Assembly: GCA_963383645.1 (NCBI GenBank)
Contig: OY726565.1
Span: 37,181,529 to 37,245,528, forward strand
Source: Muscardinus avellanarius
Lineage: Eukaryota > Chordata > Mammalia > Rodentia > Gliridae
Length of the DNA: 64,000 nt
Direction: 5' to 3'
Under the pieces are notes generated by a model. It was not told where the DNA came from, searched no databases, and saw only the letters and a program-made list of their open reading frames with translations. The position numbers and the translations under genes were made by a program. Shown piece after piece: positions 12,148 through 23,048 of this stretch (position 1 is the first letter of the stretch; each line of letters opens with the position of its first letter).

Positions 12148-12937
12148 ACAAGCAAACAATCAAAAAGCAGAAATAAATAAAGATGTTCTGAGAGGTTTAT
12201 GAGGGGAAAGTCATGCAAGGGAAGGAAAGAATAGCCACTCAGCAAAGACTGGAAATTATGCTCCGTCCCCAGACACAGTCATCCAAACACACAGAAAAAG
12301 ATGAAATTTAGTTTGACTTCTTCCAGCTCTCAAATTTGGTGCTTCTAGATTTAGCCTAGATGAGAGGTGAAATAGTATTGCCCCTCCAAATTTTCAGTTT
12401 GGAAAATTTAATGACCTGCCCCAAATTTTGGCATTTCTCAAGAAAACTCTTGTCCTGACTTTCTGCCCTCTACTGAACTGATACTATTCCATCTCTTTGC
12501 CTGAATCTGAATCTTTGCCTCAAGTCAGACAGGGGACACATCTATCTTCAGTGTCAGTCAGGCCTGCCACTGGGAACAGTCCACTGCCCCCCTCGATGAC
12601 CACCATGGTCATTCCTTGCTGCGTCATGCTATTAAGCTCTGACAGCCCCCAATCTCTCCCCATGACCCTTTTCCCAGGCTGCTCCCAACTCCATCCCCAA
12701 AGAGGGTCCAATTAGCATGCAGAGTAGTGGTCTGTTTAATGTGTTTTTAACACCTCACTGAACAGAGACCATTTTTTAAGTTAGTTTGATTTAATAATTC
12801 TACATTGCTTACAAATATCAAAACATCACATTGTACCTTATAAATGTATACCACTACAACTTTTCAGTTAAAAATAATAAAAAAGAAATTCTAAAAATAT
12901 AAGGAAGTTCTTATATTAAAACTGGAGGGTCAATGAG

Positions 12938-14166
12938 TTTTTTTTTATTTTTATTGGTGCATTGTAGTCATACATCTTAATGGGATAAAAGTTGATGGAA
13001 ACATACAGGCACAAATCACCCAATTAGCCCTTACCCAGTTCCTGCCCCATTCCCTCCCCTTCCCTCCTTCCCATGCTTGGCTTAGTGACTGACTTTGATA
13101 TGTTTACATCATGTGCTTAAGATAGATTCCCTCTTCCCCCCATCCTCTCAGTTAGGTTGCCTTATTTTCTCATCTATAGAATCTCCTTCTTCATCTAGAA
13201 TTCCTCCCGTTACTCATTTCTCCCTAGCTTTCTCATATTAGGAAAAGCATCTGATTCCTTATTTTTTGTGACTGACTAATCTCACTTAGCATAATATCCT
13301 CCAGTTCCATCCATTTCCCTGTAAGTAACATAAGTGTGTTTTTCTTTATAGATGAGTAAAATTCCATTGTGTACATATCCCACAGTTTTGTAATCCATTC
13401 ATCTGTTGATAGACATCTTGGTTGATTCCATAGTTTGGCTATGGTGAATTGTGCAGCTATGAACATAGATACACATGCATTAGTTTGGTAGTTTGGTTTC
13501 CATTCTTTTGGGTAGATACCCAGAAGTAGTATTGCTGGATAAAATGGTAAGGTTAATTTCCATTCTTCTGAGGATTCCCCATACTGTTTTCCAAAGTGGT
13601 TGCGCTAATTTGCAGTCCCACCAACAATGTTTTAGAGTTCCCACTTCTCCACATCCTCGCCAGCATTTGTTGTTGTTTGTGTTTTGGATGATTGCCACTC
13701 TAGTTGGAGTTAGGTGAAATCTCAGTGTAGTTTCGATTTGCATCTCTTTGATTCCAATAATGTTGAGCATTTTTTCATGCATTTTTTGGCCATTTGCATT
13801 TCTTCCTTTGTGAAGTGTCTATTTAATTCACTTGCCCATTTTTTATTGGGTTATTTGTTTTCTTAGTGCTAAGTTTCTTGAGTTCTCTATATATTCTAGA
13901 TATTAGTCCTCTATCGGAGGTGTAGGTGGTAAAAATCTTCTCCCATTCTGTTGGCTCTCGATTGAGGTTCTTGATAGTTTCCTTTGCTGTACAGAAGCTC
14001 TTCAGTTTCATGCAATCCCGCATATTGATTCGCCTTTTAGTTTGTTGTGCCTTTGGGGTCTTGTTGAGAAAGTTTTTATCAGTGCCTATCAAAGACTTAG
14101 AAATTAGACCAGAGACCTTGAGGCTCCTTAAAGAGGGCATAGATACAACACTGCAACACATAGTCA
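12938..14166 (-). mobile_element. 5'-truncated L1 with inverted 5' end
   Basis: Reverse complement runs from L1 ORF2 C-terminal coding sequence to the 3' end (ttattggtgcattgtagtca reversed) and an A tail at 12938. ORF2 fragments such as [19 protein letters not shown] are readable in broken frames. From about 14093 to 14166 the L1 sequence continues in the opposite orientation (caaagacttagaaattagac is the reverse of what should precede), the signature of twin-primed reverse transcription. Confidence 0.9.
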
Positions 14167-14281
14167 CAGAGACCATGTTTTTAAGATAAAGTCTGTTACT
14201 TCTGCAGGGGCCAAAGCAGTTAGTGGCAGTGGAGTTAGAGCTGCATCTTCCTTCCACACAGATGCTCCTTCACATGAACAT

Positions 14282-14328
14282 ATTTAGACACTAGGTACTT
14301 TCATGCACACATTTAGACACTAGGTACT
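14282..14328 (+). repeat. Short tandem duplication (30 bp period)
   Basis: tttagacactaggtact occurs at 14282 and again 30 bp later. Confidence 0.8.
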
Positions 14329-14636
14329 AAGCAGTTTTCGGGAACTCTTGGCAGCTTCATCTCAGCCTGATGCTGCCAGTTCCTCCTCCTTCCTCCCCAG
14401 AGACATTCTCTTTCTCCTCCTTTGCTTCGTGTAGGATCCTCTCTGGGTTCGCTTCTTGTGACTCTAGTGTACACTGATTTTCTTCAGGGGTCCTGTGTAC
14501 ATGGGGAGACTGGTTCATCCCCAGTGAATTCCAGGAACTCTCAGCCACAGATAAGAGAAAACTCTTCAAGTGTCAGTAGACCACAGAGGACAAATATTTT
14601 GAGTGAATTCCTTTAATTTGTAGTGTCTTTCTGGCG

Positions 14637-14705
14637 TGCTGTGTCCATTCACTTGTTCATGCAACAAATATTTATGTTATACTTTTTTAGGCACCGAGCA
14701 TAAGG
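14637..14705 (-). mobile_element. MIR/L2 3'-end fragment
   Basis: attcacttgttcatgcaaca aatatttatg followed by ggcaccgagcataaggtagt follows the reversed 3' end shared by MIR and L2 elements. Confidence 0.5.
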
Positions 14706-14937
14706 TAGTAAAAAAGCAGATGTGTTCTACAACTGTCATGGTGTAGGTCCCCCCAACGCAAACCCTGAGACAAGATTCAGTGGCAATATATTTGTTTCAG
14801 AGATGACGCCAGGAAACCAGAAAGGGAATGGAGAGGTGAAGCAGAGAGGAGAAGGAAACAGCATGGTCTGTTATCCCGAAATGAAAAAAAAGAGCAAAAA
14901 AGTAGCAGATAATATTCATTATAAAATACATTTGCTG

Positions 14938-15129
14938 CCGGGCGTGGTGGCGCACGCTTGTAATCCCCGCGCTTGGGAGGCAGAGACAGGAGGATCGTGC
15001 AGGTTCGAAGCCAGCCGCGCTGGCTTAGGAGACCCTGTTTCCAGATAAAAATGTAAAAATAGGTCTGGGAGTGTAGCCCGAAGGTAGAAGGGCTTCCAGG
15101 AACCCCAGTACCACCAAAAAAATAAATAA
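14938..15129 (+). mobile_element. Young palindromic B1-dID SINE, long-loop type
   Basis: Complete copy, ccgggcgtggtggcgcacgc to cagtaccaccaaa and tail. It has a perfect 17-bp target-site duplication, ataaaatacatttgctg, at 14921-14937 and 15130-15146. The junction reads agccagccgcgctggcttag. Low divergence marks a recent insertion. Confidence 0.95.
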
Positions 15130-15810
15130 ATAAAATACATTTGCTGATACAAAGTAGCACATAATCTATAAATAATAAAATGTATGATATTCCTATCTAT
15201 TCTATATAAATAATTGATTCTATGAAGGAAGTAATGTTTAACTTGAATGACACAAAACAAAAGTAAAACTTAAGAAGGAGCGCTGGACCGTGTTGTGGGA
15301 GGGAGACTAGCTGAAGCCAAAAGCTGCATGGCACACTGCAGGGATGTGTGTGCCATGAGTTGATGTGAGTTGGAGAGAAAAACAATAATGCTCTACAAAT
15401 GTAGAGCTCTTTGAGCCCTGTTAAGAATCATTAAAAGAGTTTAAGCAAAGGAAAGACATGCTAAATTTGAGTTTAAATAAATCCTACTGATTTCCCAGTG
15501 GAGAATCAACTGGTGGTAGCCAAAGGCACATGGTCAATTTCAAGAGTCTTAGCAATGATCCAGGCTTGAACCTCATAGCCAGGACTTGGGCAGTGGAGGG
15601 GAAGATGGACAGAAGTGGGTCTGTTTGAGTGATATTTACAAGATACAACCAATATGGAGAATTCTGAAGCTTTGGATGTATTCAGCAAGACAGGCTGGCC
15701 TGAGGGATACATGATGTATGCTATAGGCTCGTTAGTGGAAAAGATAACATCACATCAGGGAACTGATTTGGGCTGTGTGTTATGTCTAGATACTGCCTTC
15801 CCATTACCTC

Positions 15811-15826
15811 ATTATTATTATTAGTG

Positions 15827-15860
<34 letters not shown>
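15811..15860 (+). repeat. (ATT)n and (TAG)n microsatellite
   Basis: Four ATT units, then about 12 TAG units, at the tail side of the reversed SINE that follows. Confidence 0.95.
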
Positions 15861-15861
<1 letters not shown>

Positions 15862-16068
15862 TTGGTACTAGGGGTGGAACCCAGGGGCATTCTATCTCTG
15901 AGCTATACCCCAGCCCTTTTTTTATTTTTATTTTTCATTTTGAAACAGGGTCTCACTAGGTTGCTAAAAATCTTGCTATATTGCTAAGGCTGATCTTGAA
16001 CCCTCAATCTTCTTGACCCGGCCTCCTAACTATGGAAGTCACAGGGATACACTACCATGCCTGGCTCT
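15862..16068 (-). mobile_element. Old B1-dID SINE
   Basis: Reversed dimer: ID arm tttggtactaggggtggaac, linker with ttttgaaacagggtctcact, and B1 arm ending ctaccatgcctggct. Its tail is the TAG microsatellite at 15811-15860. Confidence 0.88.
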
Positions 16069-16390
16069 GATTAGCTCTTTGTAGACATTTGCTGGTGAGC
16101 ACACAGCAGTTGCCAGCCTTTACTGGTTCTCAGACCCTTGACATGGTCACTTTTGTCATCGCCATCCAATGTTGATGGTTCACATTCACATAAAAAGAAA
16201 GACTGATATATATCCACTATGAGTAAACTCAATACAGGCAACTAAGTAGGTAAACAGAAAGACTCAGGAGCTCAGGATTTCTCTGTACAGCCTTCTTTAG
16301 GACACTATTACCATGATCGCAATTAATTGATAGAGCTGGTACAGCTCCTTTCTCCTCCTATAGATCTTGATTTAGTGATTCTGGTCAACA

Positions 16391-16612
16391 GAGCTAGGCA
16401 TGATGGCACACACCTGTAATCCCAGTACTTGGGAGGCTGAGACAAGATGATTACAGGTTTGAGGCCAGCTTCGGGGACCTAGCAAGACCCTAGGCAACTT
16501 AGTGAGACCCTGTTTTAAAAGGGAAAAGAAAAAGAAAAAGGACTGGGGGTGTAATTCAGAGATAGATGCAACCCTGAGTTCAGTCCTCAGTACCAAAAGG
16601 AAAAAAAAAAAA
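16391..16612 (+). mobile_element. Old B1-dID SINE
   Basis: Full dimer from agctaggcatgatggcacac to tcagtaccaaaagg plus A tail. The linker reads gggacctagcaagaccctag, a variant not seen in the other copies. A poly-T run (about 16710-16755) follows downstream with no element attached that I can recognise. Confidence 0.88.
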
Positions 16613-17244
16613 GTGGTTCTGTTCAACAATCCAGTGGTTTTTTGTTTTATCATTTCAGTTTGGGGTATCTGTCATGTTTCTTACTTGGGGTTTAGCAGCT
16701 GCAGTCTATGCCTTCCTTTTTTTCTTTTTTCTTTTTTTTTTTTTTTTTTTTTTTTGAGTGTCCTCTAAGGCACTGCGGGAGTTGTATTTGCATCTTACTA
16801 ACACCAGCTTAATGCCAGCACCTCCCCAGCACCAGGAAACCAGCCAGGCAGCTAGCCCCACTCCCTAGGCATGAGGCCCATGCCACATCACCAAGCTTGG
16901 CAGCCCCCTCACAGATTACCCAGAAACTGCCTCAGTTCTGTTTCCTTTTACACTTCGTGGCACTGAGACAATTTGAATAAACCCTATTCCTGGATCATCC
17001 CTCAGTGGTAAGCGGCTCTGATAGCAAGGAGAATGACTCTGCATGAGTAAGCCCTTAAATGTATTTCAAAATTAAGCCACCGTGACAATTTAACAAAAAT
17101 CATAACTTAAAAACATATTACTCAGTTATTACATGTAGAAGTTTGAGGAAGTTTTCAAAAAAACAAAAGGTTACTGCAAGACTTCAGGAAGTAAAAATAG
17201 ACATTGCATGGAGAGAATGTTGGAGGAATTAGAATGTTGTGCTA

Positions 17245-17350
17245 TGGACCAAACATTTGCATCTGCCCCCAAAATTCATACTTTGTACCTTAAATCTTTC
17301 ATATGATGGCATTTGGAGGTGGGCTAAGGCCTAGATTTGGTATTATATTA
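17245..17350 (+). mobile_element. MLT1-type LTR fragment (MaLR), tentative
   Basis: gctatggaccaaacatttgc, cccccaaaattcatactttg and tgatggcatttggaggtggg follow the start of the MLT1A LTR as I recall it. Only about the first 100 bp remain before a SINE interrupts. Confidence 0.6.
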
Positions 17351-17356
17351 AAAGTT

Positions 17357-17438
17357 ACCTTGTTTCAAAATAAAGAATAAGAAATAGGGCTGGGTGTGTA
17401 GCTCAGAGGTAGAATGCACTGGGGTTCCATTCCCAATA

Positions 17439-17470
<32 letters not shown>
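17357..17470 (+). mobile_element. 5'-truncated B1-dID SINE
   Basis: Starts in the linker (accttgtttcaaaataaaga), then an intact ID arm with gtgtagctcagaggtagaat, and a poly-A tail of about 28 bases. Confidence 0.85.
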
Positions 17471-17472
<2 letters not shown>

Positions 17473-17489
17473 GATAGTTCACCTTAATT

Positions 17490-17606
17490 GCTCCTCTATA
17501 GAGTCCCTTCCTCATCTAGAGTTCCTCTGTGCGCATGTTTATCTCCACAAGCTTTTTCTTCCATTAAGATGTATGACTACAACGCACCAATAAAAATATA
17601 CTTTAA
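17490..17606 (+). mobile_element. Very short L1 with inverted 5' part
   Basis: About 17490-17560 (ctctatagagtcccttcctc, catctagagttcctctg) is L1 3' region in reverse. About 17563-17606 (attaagatgtatgactacaa, cgcaccaataaaa) is the L1 3' end in forward orientation. The two opposed pieces fit one insertion of about 115 bp. Confidence 0.75.
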
Positions 17607-18968
17607 AAAAGGTTGAGAATTCTTCATGGCAATAATGCCACAACATCAGCCTAGTTGTTCAAGGAGCTCAGAGGGGGGGCTCAAACATGGGGCTCACTTC
17701 AGGACACAGGGTGCTTTGCACCTATTGCCTTTATTCAAGACCTACGCATAAAAAAATAGTGAACAATGTAGGATTTTACATATAAAATATAAAGGCACTG
17801 TAAGGAACTTTATATGAGCTAAACATATGTCTTTAGCTATCTGAAGTCAGAGGAGAGAGAAAGTCTAAAAAGCAGAGGTATCAAAGATGGCACTCATGAA
17901 GCTTTAAGTGGGCCAGAAGTGGAAAAAGGACCTTGCTGAAGAAAGGGGCGGTGACCAAGAAGGTTCATGAGCAAGGGTGCAGGTGGCCACGGTGATCATG
18001 TTTCAGGGACAAGTGCAGAGGAGGGGAGAATATAGATCAAGATCCTTAAAAGTTGGAGAAAGATGTTTGTTCTAGATTTTCAGGAGGTAAATGGGCTTAG
18101 GAAAGTCATTCTGACAGAAGCTTGGTAGATGAAAAGTAGGACAGAGAGATTTTAAGTTTCTTTGTTTTGTTTTGTTTTGCATTTTGTGTAAACTTTGTAG
18201 GCTGAAATGAGGATGAAAGTCAAAAAGAGGAAATAAAAGATGCAAGATATTTTATTAAAAATAAACAAACAAGAACTACTTTGGATAAGGGATGGAGGGG
18301 AAAAGGAGTTCAGAGTCTAGATCGCCATGAGATTGAACACACCATGGTCAACTACATTGTATGTAAGACACCAAATTTCTTCCCACTTGGAATTGAAAAC
18401 CTAATGGAACACAATGAATAACATATTCTCTTCCAAAGAAAGATTTATTTTAACAAATTGACTCATGAGATTGTGGAGGCTGGAATGTCCAAACTCTGCG
18501 GGGCAGGTGGCAGGCTGAAGACCCAGGGTAGTTCAAGTTTGAAAGCTATCTACTGACCAAATTCCAAAGAGATCAGTCTCTTTTTTTCTATTGAGATTCA
18601 AACTGATTGAATGAGATTCACCTATATTATGGAGGATAATCTGCTTTATTCAAAGTCCATTGGTTTAAATGTTAATCTAATCTTAAAACTACTTTCATAG
18701 AAGCAGCTAGAATAATATTTTTTCAAATATCTGGGTACCATTGGCTAGCACATGGTACTTAGATAACCAATTTGACACACAAAATTAATTATCACAGTAT
18801 GTCTTAAATGAGCTTAGCATAGTAGACTTTTTTAAAAGAAGATGCTTTATACATTACAACAACAGAAAAGATGCAAAGCCAGGACTAACATGGGCAAGAT
18901 CAGGCAATGATTCATTACATTACCTAATGCAAAGAGAAAATGTGTTTGCCTAGTGGATGGCCCTTAAT
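17607..18968. other. Intronic stretch, nothing recognised
   Basis: Mixed sequence without identifiable transposons apart from a short ttttg run near 18160. No coding signal. Confidence 0.5.
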
Positions 18969-19031
18969 CATAGCAAATGGCATGCTTGTCATTAGTGGTA
19001 ATATTAGTGGGATCAGTATTTGTGGGATTGG
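18969..19031 (+). repeat. 63-bp direct repeat, copy 1
   Basis: Begins catagcaaatggcatgcttg and ends gtatttgtgggattgg. It is identical by eye over 63 bases to 19712-19774, while the flanks differ completely. It is not part of any repeat family I know. Confidence 0.95.
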
Positions 19032-19711
19032 ATGTTGCTCATAAAGAAGGCAGGAGGTAGAAAAAGAGAAGGCAGGAAATAAACATTCAGTGATACAGTG
19101 AGATAAAAAGTTATCTAGAGGAAAGCCTTAAGGAGAGTGGTCGGGGTGGTATAGAATCAAGTGACTGAGACATGATGCCTTTGTAGGGACAAGAATTTCT
19201 GCCACGTGTTCCCTTATTTTGCCCCGCAGAAGGTAACATGGTAATTAGGGTGGGAAGGTCAGTATTCCTTCCCTCTTTTGCCCAGAGTAGGAAGTACCCA
19301 TTAGGCAAATAGTTAGAAGCCAAAGAGTAACAAAGAACTGGCAAGGCATCCATGGGACCACAGGGAAGGAATATCACCTTGGGTTCCATGTAGAAGCCCG
19401 CTGGCACAAGTACCCAATATGATGAGCTTTGCAGTCAAAGAAGCCACTCTTAAAGTGAGGAAAAGTGGCATCTTAATACTCCTGGTATAGAAATAGCATG
19501 AGCATTTATAAATGGATTGAGGCACATTTTTTATAATATTCCTTTATAATAATTCTCATGAGTAGTTTCCTTTCTTTCTTAAGTTTTAAGAAGGTGATAT
19601 TGCATTTCTAAAAGTGTCATAGATGACAAGTTGAATGCAGTGGTCACTTCTTAGTAGGGGCATCTGCACAAGCAGCTCAGCAACCTTCTGTAATTGTCAT
19701 GCGCATCTGCC

Positions 19712-19774
19712 CATAGCAAATGGCATGCTTGTCATTAGTGGTAATATTAGTGGGATCAGTATTTGTGGGATTGG
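19712..19774 (+). repeat. 63-bp direct repeat, copy 2
   Basis: The exact second copy, 743 bp downstream of the first and in the same orientation. Flanks are gcgcatctgc on the left and tgataggttg on the right. Confidence 0.95.
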
Positions 19775-20939
19775 TGATAGGTTGCATCATTCATCTGACC
19801 TTAAAAATGCAAATGTCAGTAAATGAGATTTTTGTCCTTAAATGGATCTTATTAATCTCAGAGAGAATTCAACATGTTTTGGCCACTAAGTGAACTCAAA
19901 TATAAGAGGATTCACAATTTCTTCTACCTAAATTTTTCTTCCTTGGCAATGAATGCATTAGAAAAACAATATCTCTCCATTGCTAGTTGGCAGGATCTCT
20001 GCCTTGTCAGGTTAGGCAAAATCCTCTCCAGAGCACGTGTATTAGCTTTATGCTATTTGAAATGTTAAAGCAAGCACTAATCCGCAGGATTTTAATAAAA
20101 TGCTCACTAAATATTATCCAAAGTCAGCATTTCCCAAACTCGCCAAGCTTCGTTTACAGAGAAGCAATACGTGATAGCATTTGTAGAGAGGTAAATGGAT
20201 ACGTCTATTTGTATTTTAAAGTTTGTTTTGAATAAACATCTTTAATGTCTTTTCAGTTTTTAATGCAAATTGTATATACTTAAGGTATAGAGCATGATTT
20301 TAATATATACATATATATGGTAAACTGATTACTACTGTCGGCTAAGTAACATTACATCTCTTTCCAGAGTTACCTTTTGTATATGTGTGGTAAGAACAGA
20401 AGGTCTGCATATATTTGGAGTTTAATAAAATTTATCCCATTAGATTAGATTCTCAAACCAATCTTCATTCTGGAGGATGGTGAATTTGCCATTGATTTGA
20501 GGGTTTTTATATGAAGCTTTTCAATATTTTAGACACGTTGCATATTTGCAGCATTACTAAATGATCTTCCAGTAAATTTTTTCAACTTTGAAAGCCAGAG
20601 TATCTCAAGGGAACTCATAAAATTATGTGCACTTTGTTTGTTTGTTTTAAGCATTTTATGTGTGTTAAAGTGGAGTCGAGGTAGTTGTGCATGATTATTT
20701 TCTGTATTCAAGAAGTCTTGCAAGGAATGTTTCCGTTTGTAGAACTGGGCAGTGGAGAGTAGGAAGACCAGTGGAAGGAAAGTGAAATAGAAAAAGAAAA
20801 AAAAAAAACTGAAGTAGCTAACAGGGCTTTGAATTGTAGACAATATTCATTACAATCATATGATGTGGAGGGCCCCGGAAGAGAAGTTGCAGTAGGCTAG
20901 AGACCATGGAAGATCAGTAGTGAGTGGTACTGAGCAAGA
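19775..20939. other. Intronic stretch, nothing recognised
   Basis: A+T-rich sequence with a TA/CA run near 20300-20320. Short open frames (19874-20235, 20529-20843) have no family motif. Confidence 0.5.
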
Positions 20940-21014
20940 CATCCAAGATGGATGAGAAGATCAACACTGGGAAGATGCATCCAAGATGGGTGAGAAGGTC
21001 AATGCTGGGGATGC
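20940..21014 (+). repeat. 38-bp tandem duplication
   Basis: Two diverged units begin catccaagatggatgagaag (20940) and catccaagatgggtgagaag (20978). Confidence 0.85.
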
Positions 21015-21285
21015 AGGGGGTTCCTGGAAGGGGAGCTGGAGCACATCTTGGACATTTTCCTGGGAGAACCCCACCTTAAAAGAATAACATTTTATCCAGG
21101 GCCTGGGGTGGAAAAGAGCATCTACTTGCTTAGGGGAAGTAGAAAAGCAAGTTAATTATAGAAAACAGCTTCATCTTTTTACCGGACAAAGCTAGACCAC
21201 TACCATGCTGTGCACCTATAATTTGCTAACTTTCTTAAAAGCTTTATTCCTGATTCCTGCACATCTCTAAGAGGCTAAATATCTT

Positions 21286-21496
21286 TTTTTTTTTTTTTTT
21301 TTTTTTTTTTGTGGTACTGAGGTTCCTGGAAGCCCTTCTACCTCCAGGCTACACTCCCAGACCTATTTTTACATTTTTTATTTGGAAACAGGGTCTCCTA
21401 AGCCAGCGCTCCGAGCGGCTGGCTTCGAACCTGCGCGATCCTCCTGTCTCTGCCTCCCAAGCGCGGGGATTACAAGCGTGCGCCACCACGCCCGGT
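21286..21496 (-). mobile_element. Young palindromic B1-dID SINE, long-loop type
   Basis: Complete reversed copy with the T-rich tail on the left and ccaccacgcccgg on the right. The target-site duplication gaggctaaatatctt is at 21271-21285 and 21497-21511. The loop here is extended (cgctccgagcgg). Confidence 0.95.
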
Positions 21497-21570
21497 GAGG
21501 CTAAATATCTTGAGTAGCTCCCATGGAAATGAAAGTGAGAGCATTTAAATGTTAAAACTAGTGTCAAACT

Positions 21571-21772
21571 GCCGGGCATGGTGGCGCATGCTTGTAATCC
21601 CCACACTTGGGAGGCGGAGACAGGAGGATCGTGCAGGTTCGAAGCCAGCCACGCTGGCTTTAAGAGACCCTGTTTCCAAATTTAAAATGTATAAAATAAG
21701 TCTGGGAGTGTAGCCCGGTGGTAGAAGGGCTTCCAGGAACCCCAGTACCACAAAAAAAAAAAAAAAAAAAAA
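21571..21772 (+). mobile_element. Young palindromic B1-dID SINE, short-loop type
   Basis: Complete copy with target-site duplication tagtgtcaaact at 21559-21570 and 21773-21784. The junction reads gccagccacgctggctttaa. It inserted only about 60 bp from the preceding reversed copy. Confidence 0.95.
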
Positions 21773-21784
21773 TAGTGTCAAACT

Positions 21785-22872
21785 GAAATCCAAAGGCCCT
21801 CCCTGTCTTCCCAGGGGATGAAGGGGGAAGAATCTGGAAAGCCTTTGCTGAAGCTGACATTGTCTTTCCTCCCAGGTGAATCCATTCACCTCAAATGTCT
21901 AATATCTCTCAGTGAGAGCTCTTCCTCGCTAGGCAAAGAGGAGCTTAGACATAGCTAAAGAAAAGAAACCACGACAGCAATACATAGGCCTTCGCCCCTG
22001 CTATGCAGTCTCATCCACTAGTGTCCTTTATTGCCAGGAAAATGACTTTGAGGAAACTTTCCCAAGATTAATTATATGTTAATAGTCTTGTTTATGGAAT
22101 GATTTAGTCCCTTGTTTTAAGGTCTCTGAAAGATCTGAAACCCTCTTGTTTCATTAGAATCCTCCGAAGTTCTGCTGGTTTGTCCCTTGTTCTGTTTCTG
22201 TTTGTGTTTTCAGTTTGCAACCTTCACACATACACTAATGTATTTCTCAACTCCCTTCTTCCCTAGGGAGTCTCACTTTCTGCCCTTATTGTTAACCTTT
22301 TCTGCTGCTTCCTGTGATGCCGGTCAAGATATCCAATTTGACATTTTATGCATTTTATAGCAATATCCCTATAATGGTACCTGTCAGTCTTCATTGTGGA
22401 TAACTACTTGGTTTGATAAGGATAAGCTGTATTACAAATATCATTCTCCTCCACTCTAAGGCCAAGTTCCTAATTTCTCACTATATTTTCACACTCCTCA
22501 TTTGCAATAAGGTATCTTTTTATAGATTCCCATCTCTATGTGAGACTTTGGTGACCTCACCACCAATTCAAGGCTAATTTGCCCAGGATTTGATGGACCT
22601 GGTTTTTTCATTCAAACTATATTGTAATAACTATGAAAACCTTCAGCCCACAGTGGGATTTTTTTTCAACTCCTTAGAATCTTCCTGGCTTGAATTCCTA
22701 CACAGCTTGTGTGACCCTTTCCCTCATACTCCTTCACATAATCTCAGCACACCCTCTGTGCATGTATAACGTGAAGCAACCAAGCAAGGCCAGGATTTGG
22801 GGGCTAGGAGTAAGGCACTAGCCTTAGGTATAAAAGTTAAGGGGAAGCCTAAAACTTAAGATAATATTTAAG
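21785..22872. other. Intronic stretch, nothing recognised
   Basis: No repeat, coding homology or structured element that I can support. Confidence 0.45.
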
Positions 22873-23048
22873 TCTGGCGTGGTGGCACACTCCCATAATC
22901 CCAGTACTAGGGAGGCTGAGACAGGAGAATGGCAAGTTCAAGGCCAGCTTCAATAATTTAGCGAGACTTTGTTTCAAAATAAAAATAATGAAAAGGGCTG
23001 GGAGTGTAGCTCTGAGGTAGAATGCCTCTAGGTTTAATCTCCAGTACC
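22873..23048 (+). mobile_element. Old B1-dID SINE, shortened linker
   Basis: gtctggcgtggtggcacact through ttaatctccagtacc. The linker has a single acttaga-type unit (caataatttagcgagacttt) instead of two. Confidence 0.85.

Larger units (their letters stand above)
7700..12937. other. Unassigned intronic gaps, 7.7-12.9 kb
   Basis: The sub-intervals 7700-8192, 8641-9684, 9915-10464, 10593-11263 and 12148-12937 lie between the named repeats. I see no coding homology, RNA gene or simple repeat in them; the short open frames at 8912-9130, 10712-11011 and 12497-12715 have no motif. Confidence 0.5.

Noticed and set aside
12497..12715. Complementary frames on both strands
   Set aside because: No family match, no start or splice context; chance frames in a locally GC-richer patch.
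14722..15260. Overlapping frames on both strands with ACNPRAWEAETGGS-like text
   Set aside because: This peptide is the translation of the young SINE and recurs wherever that SINE occurs.
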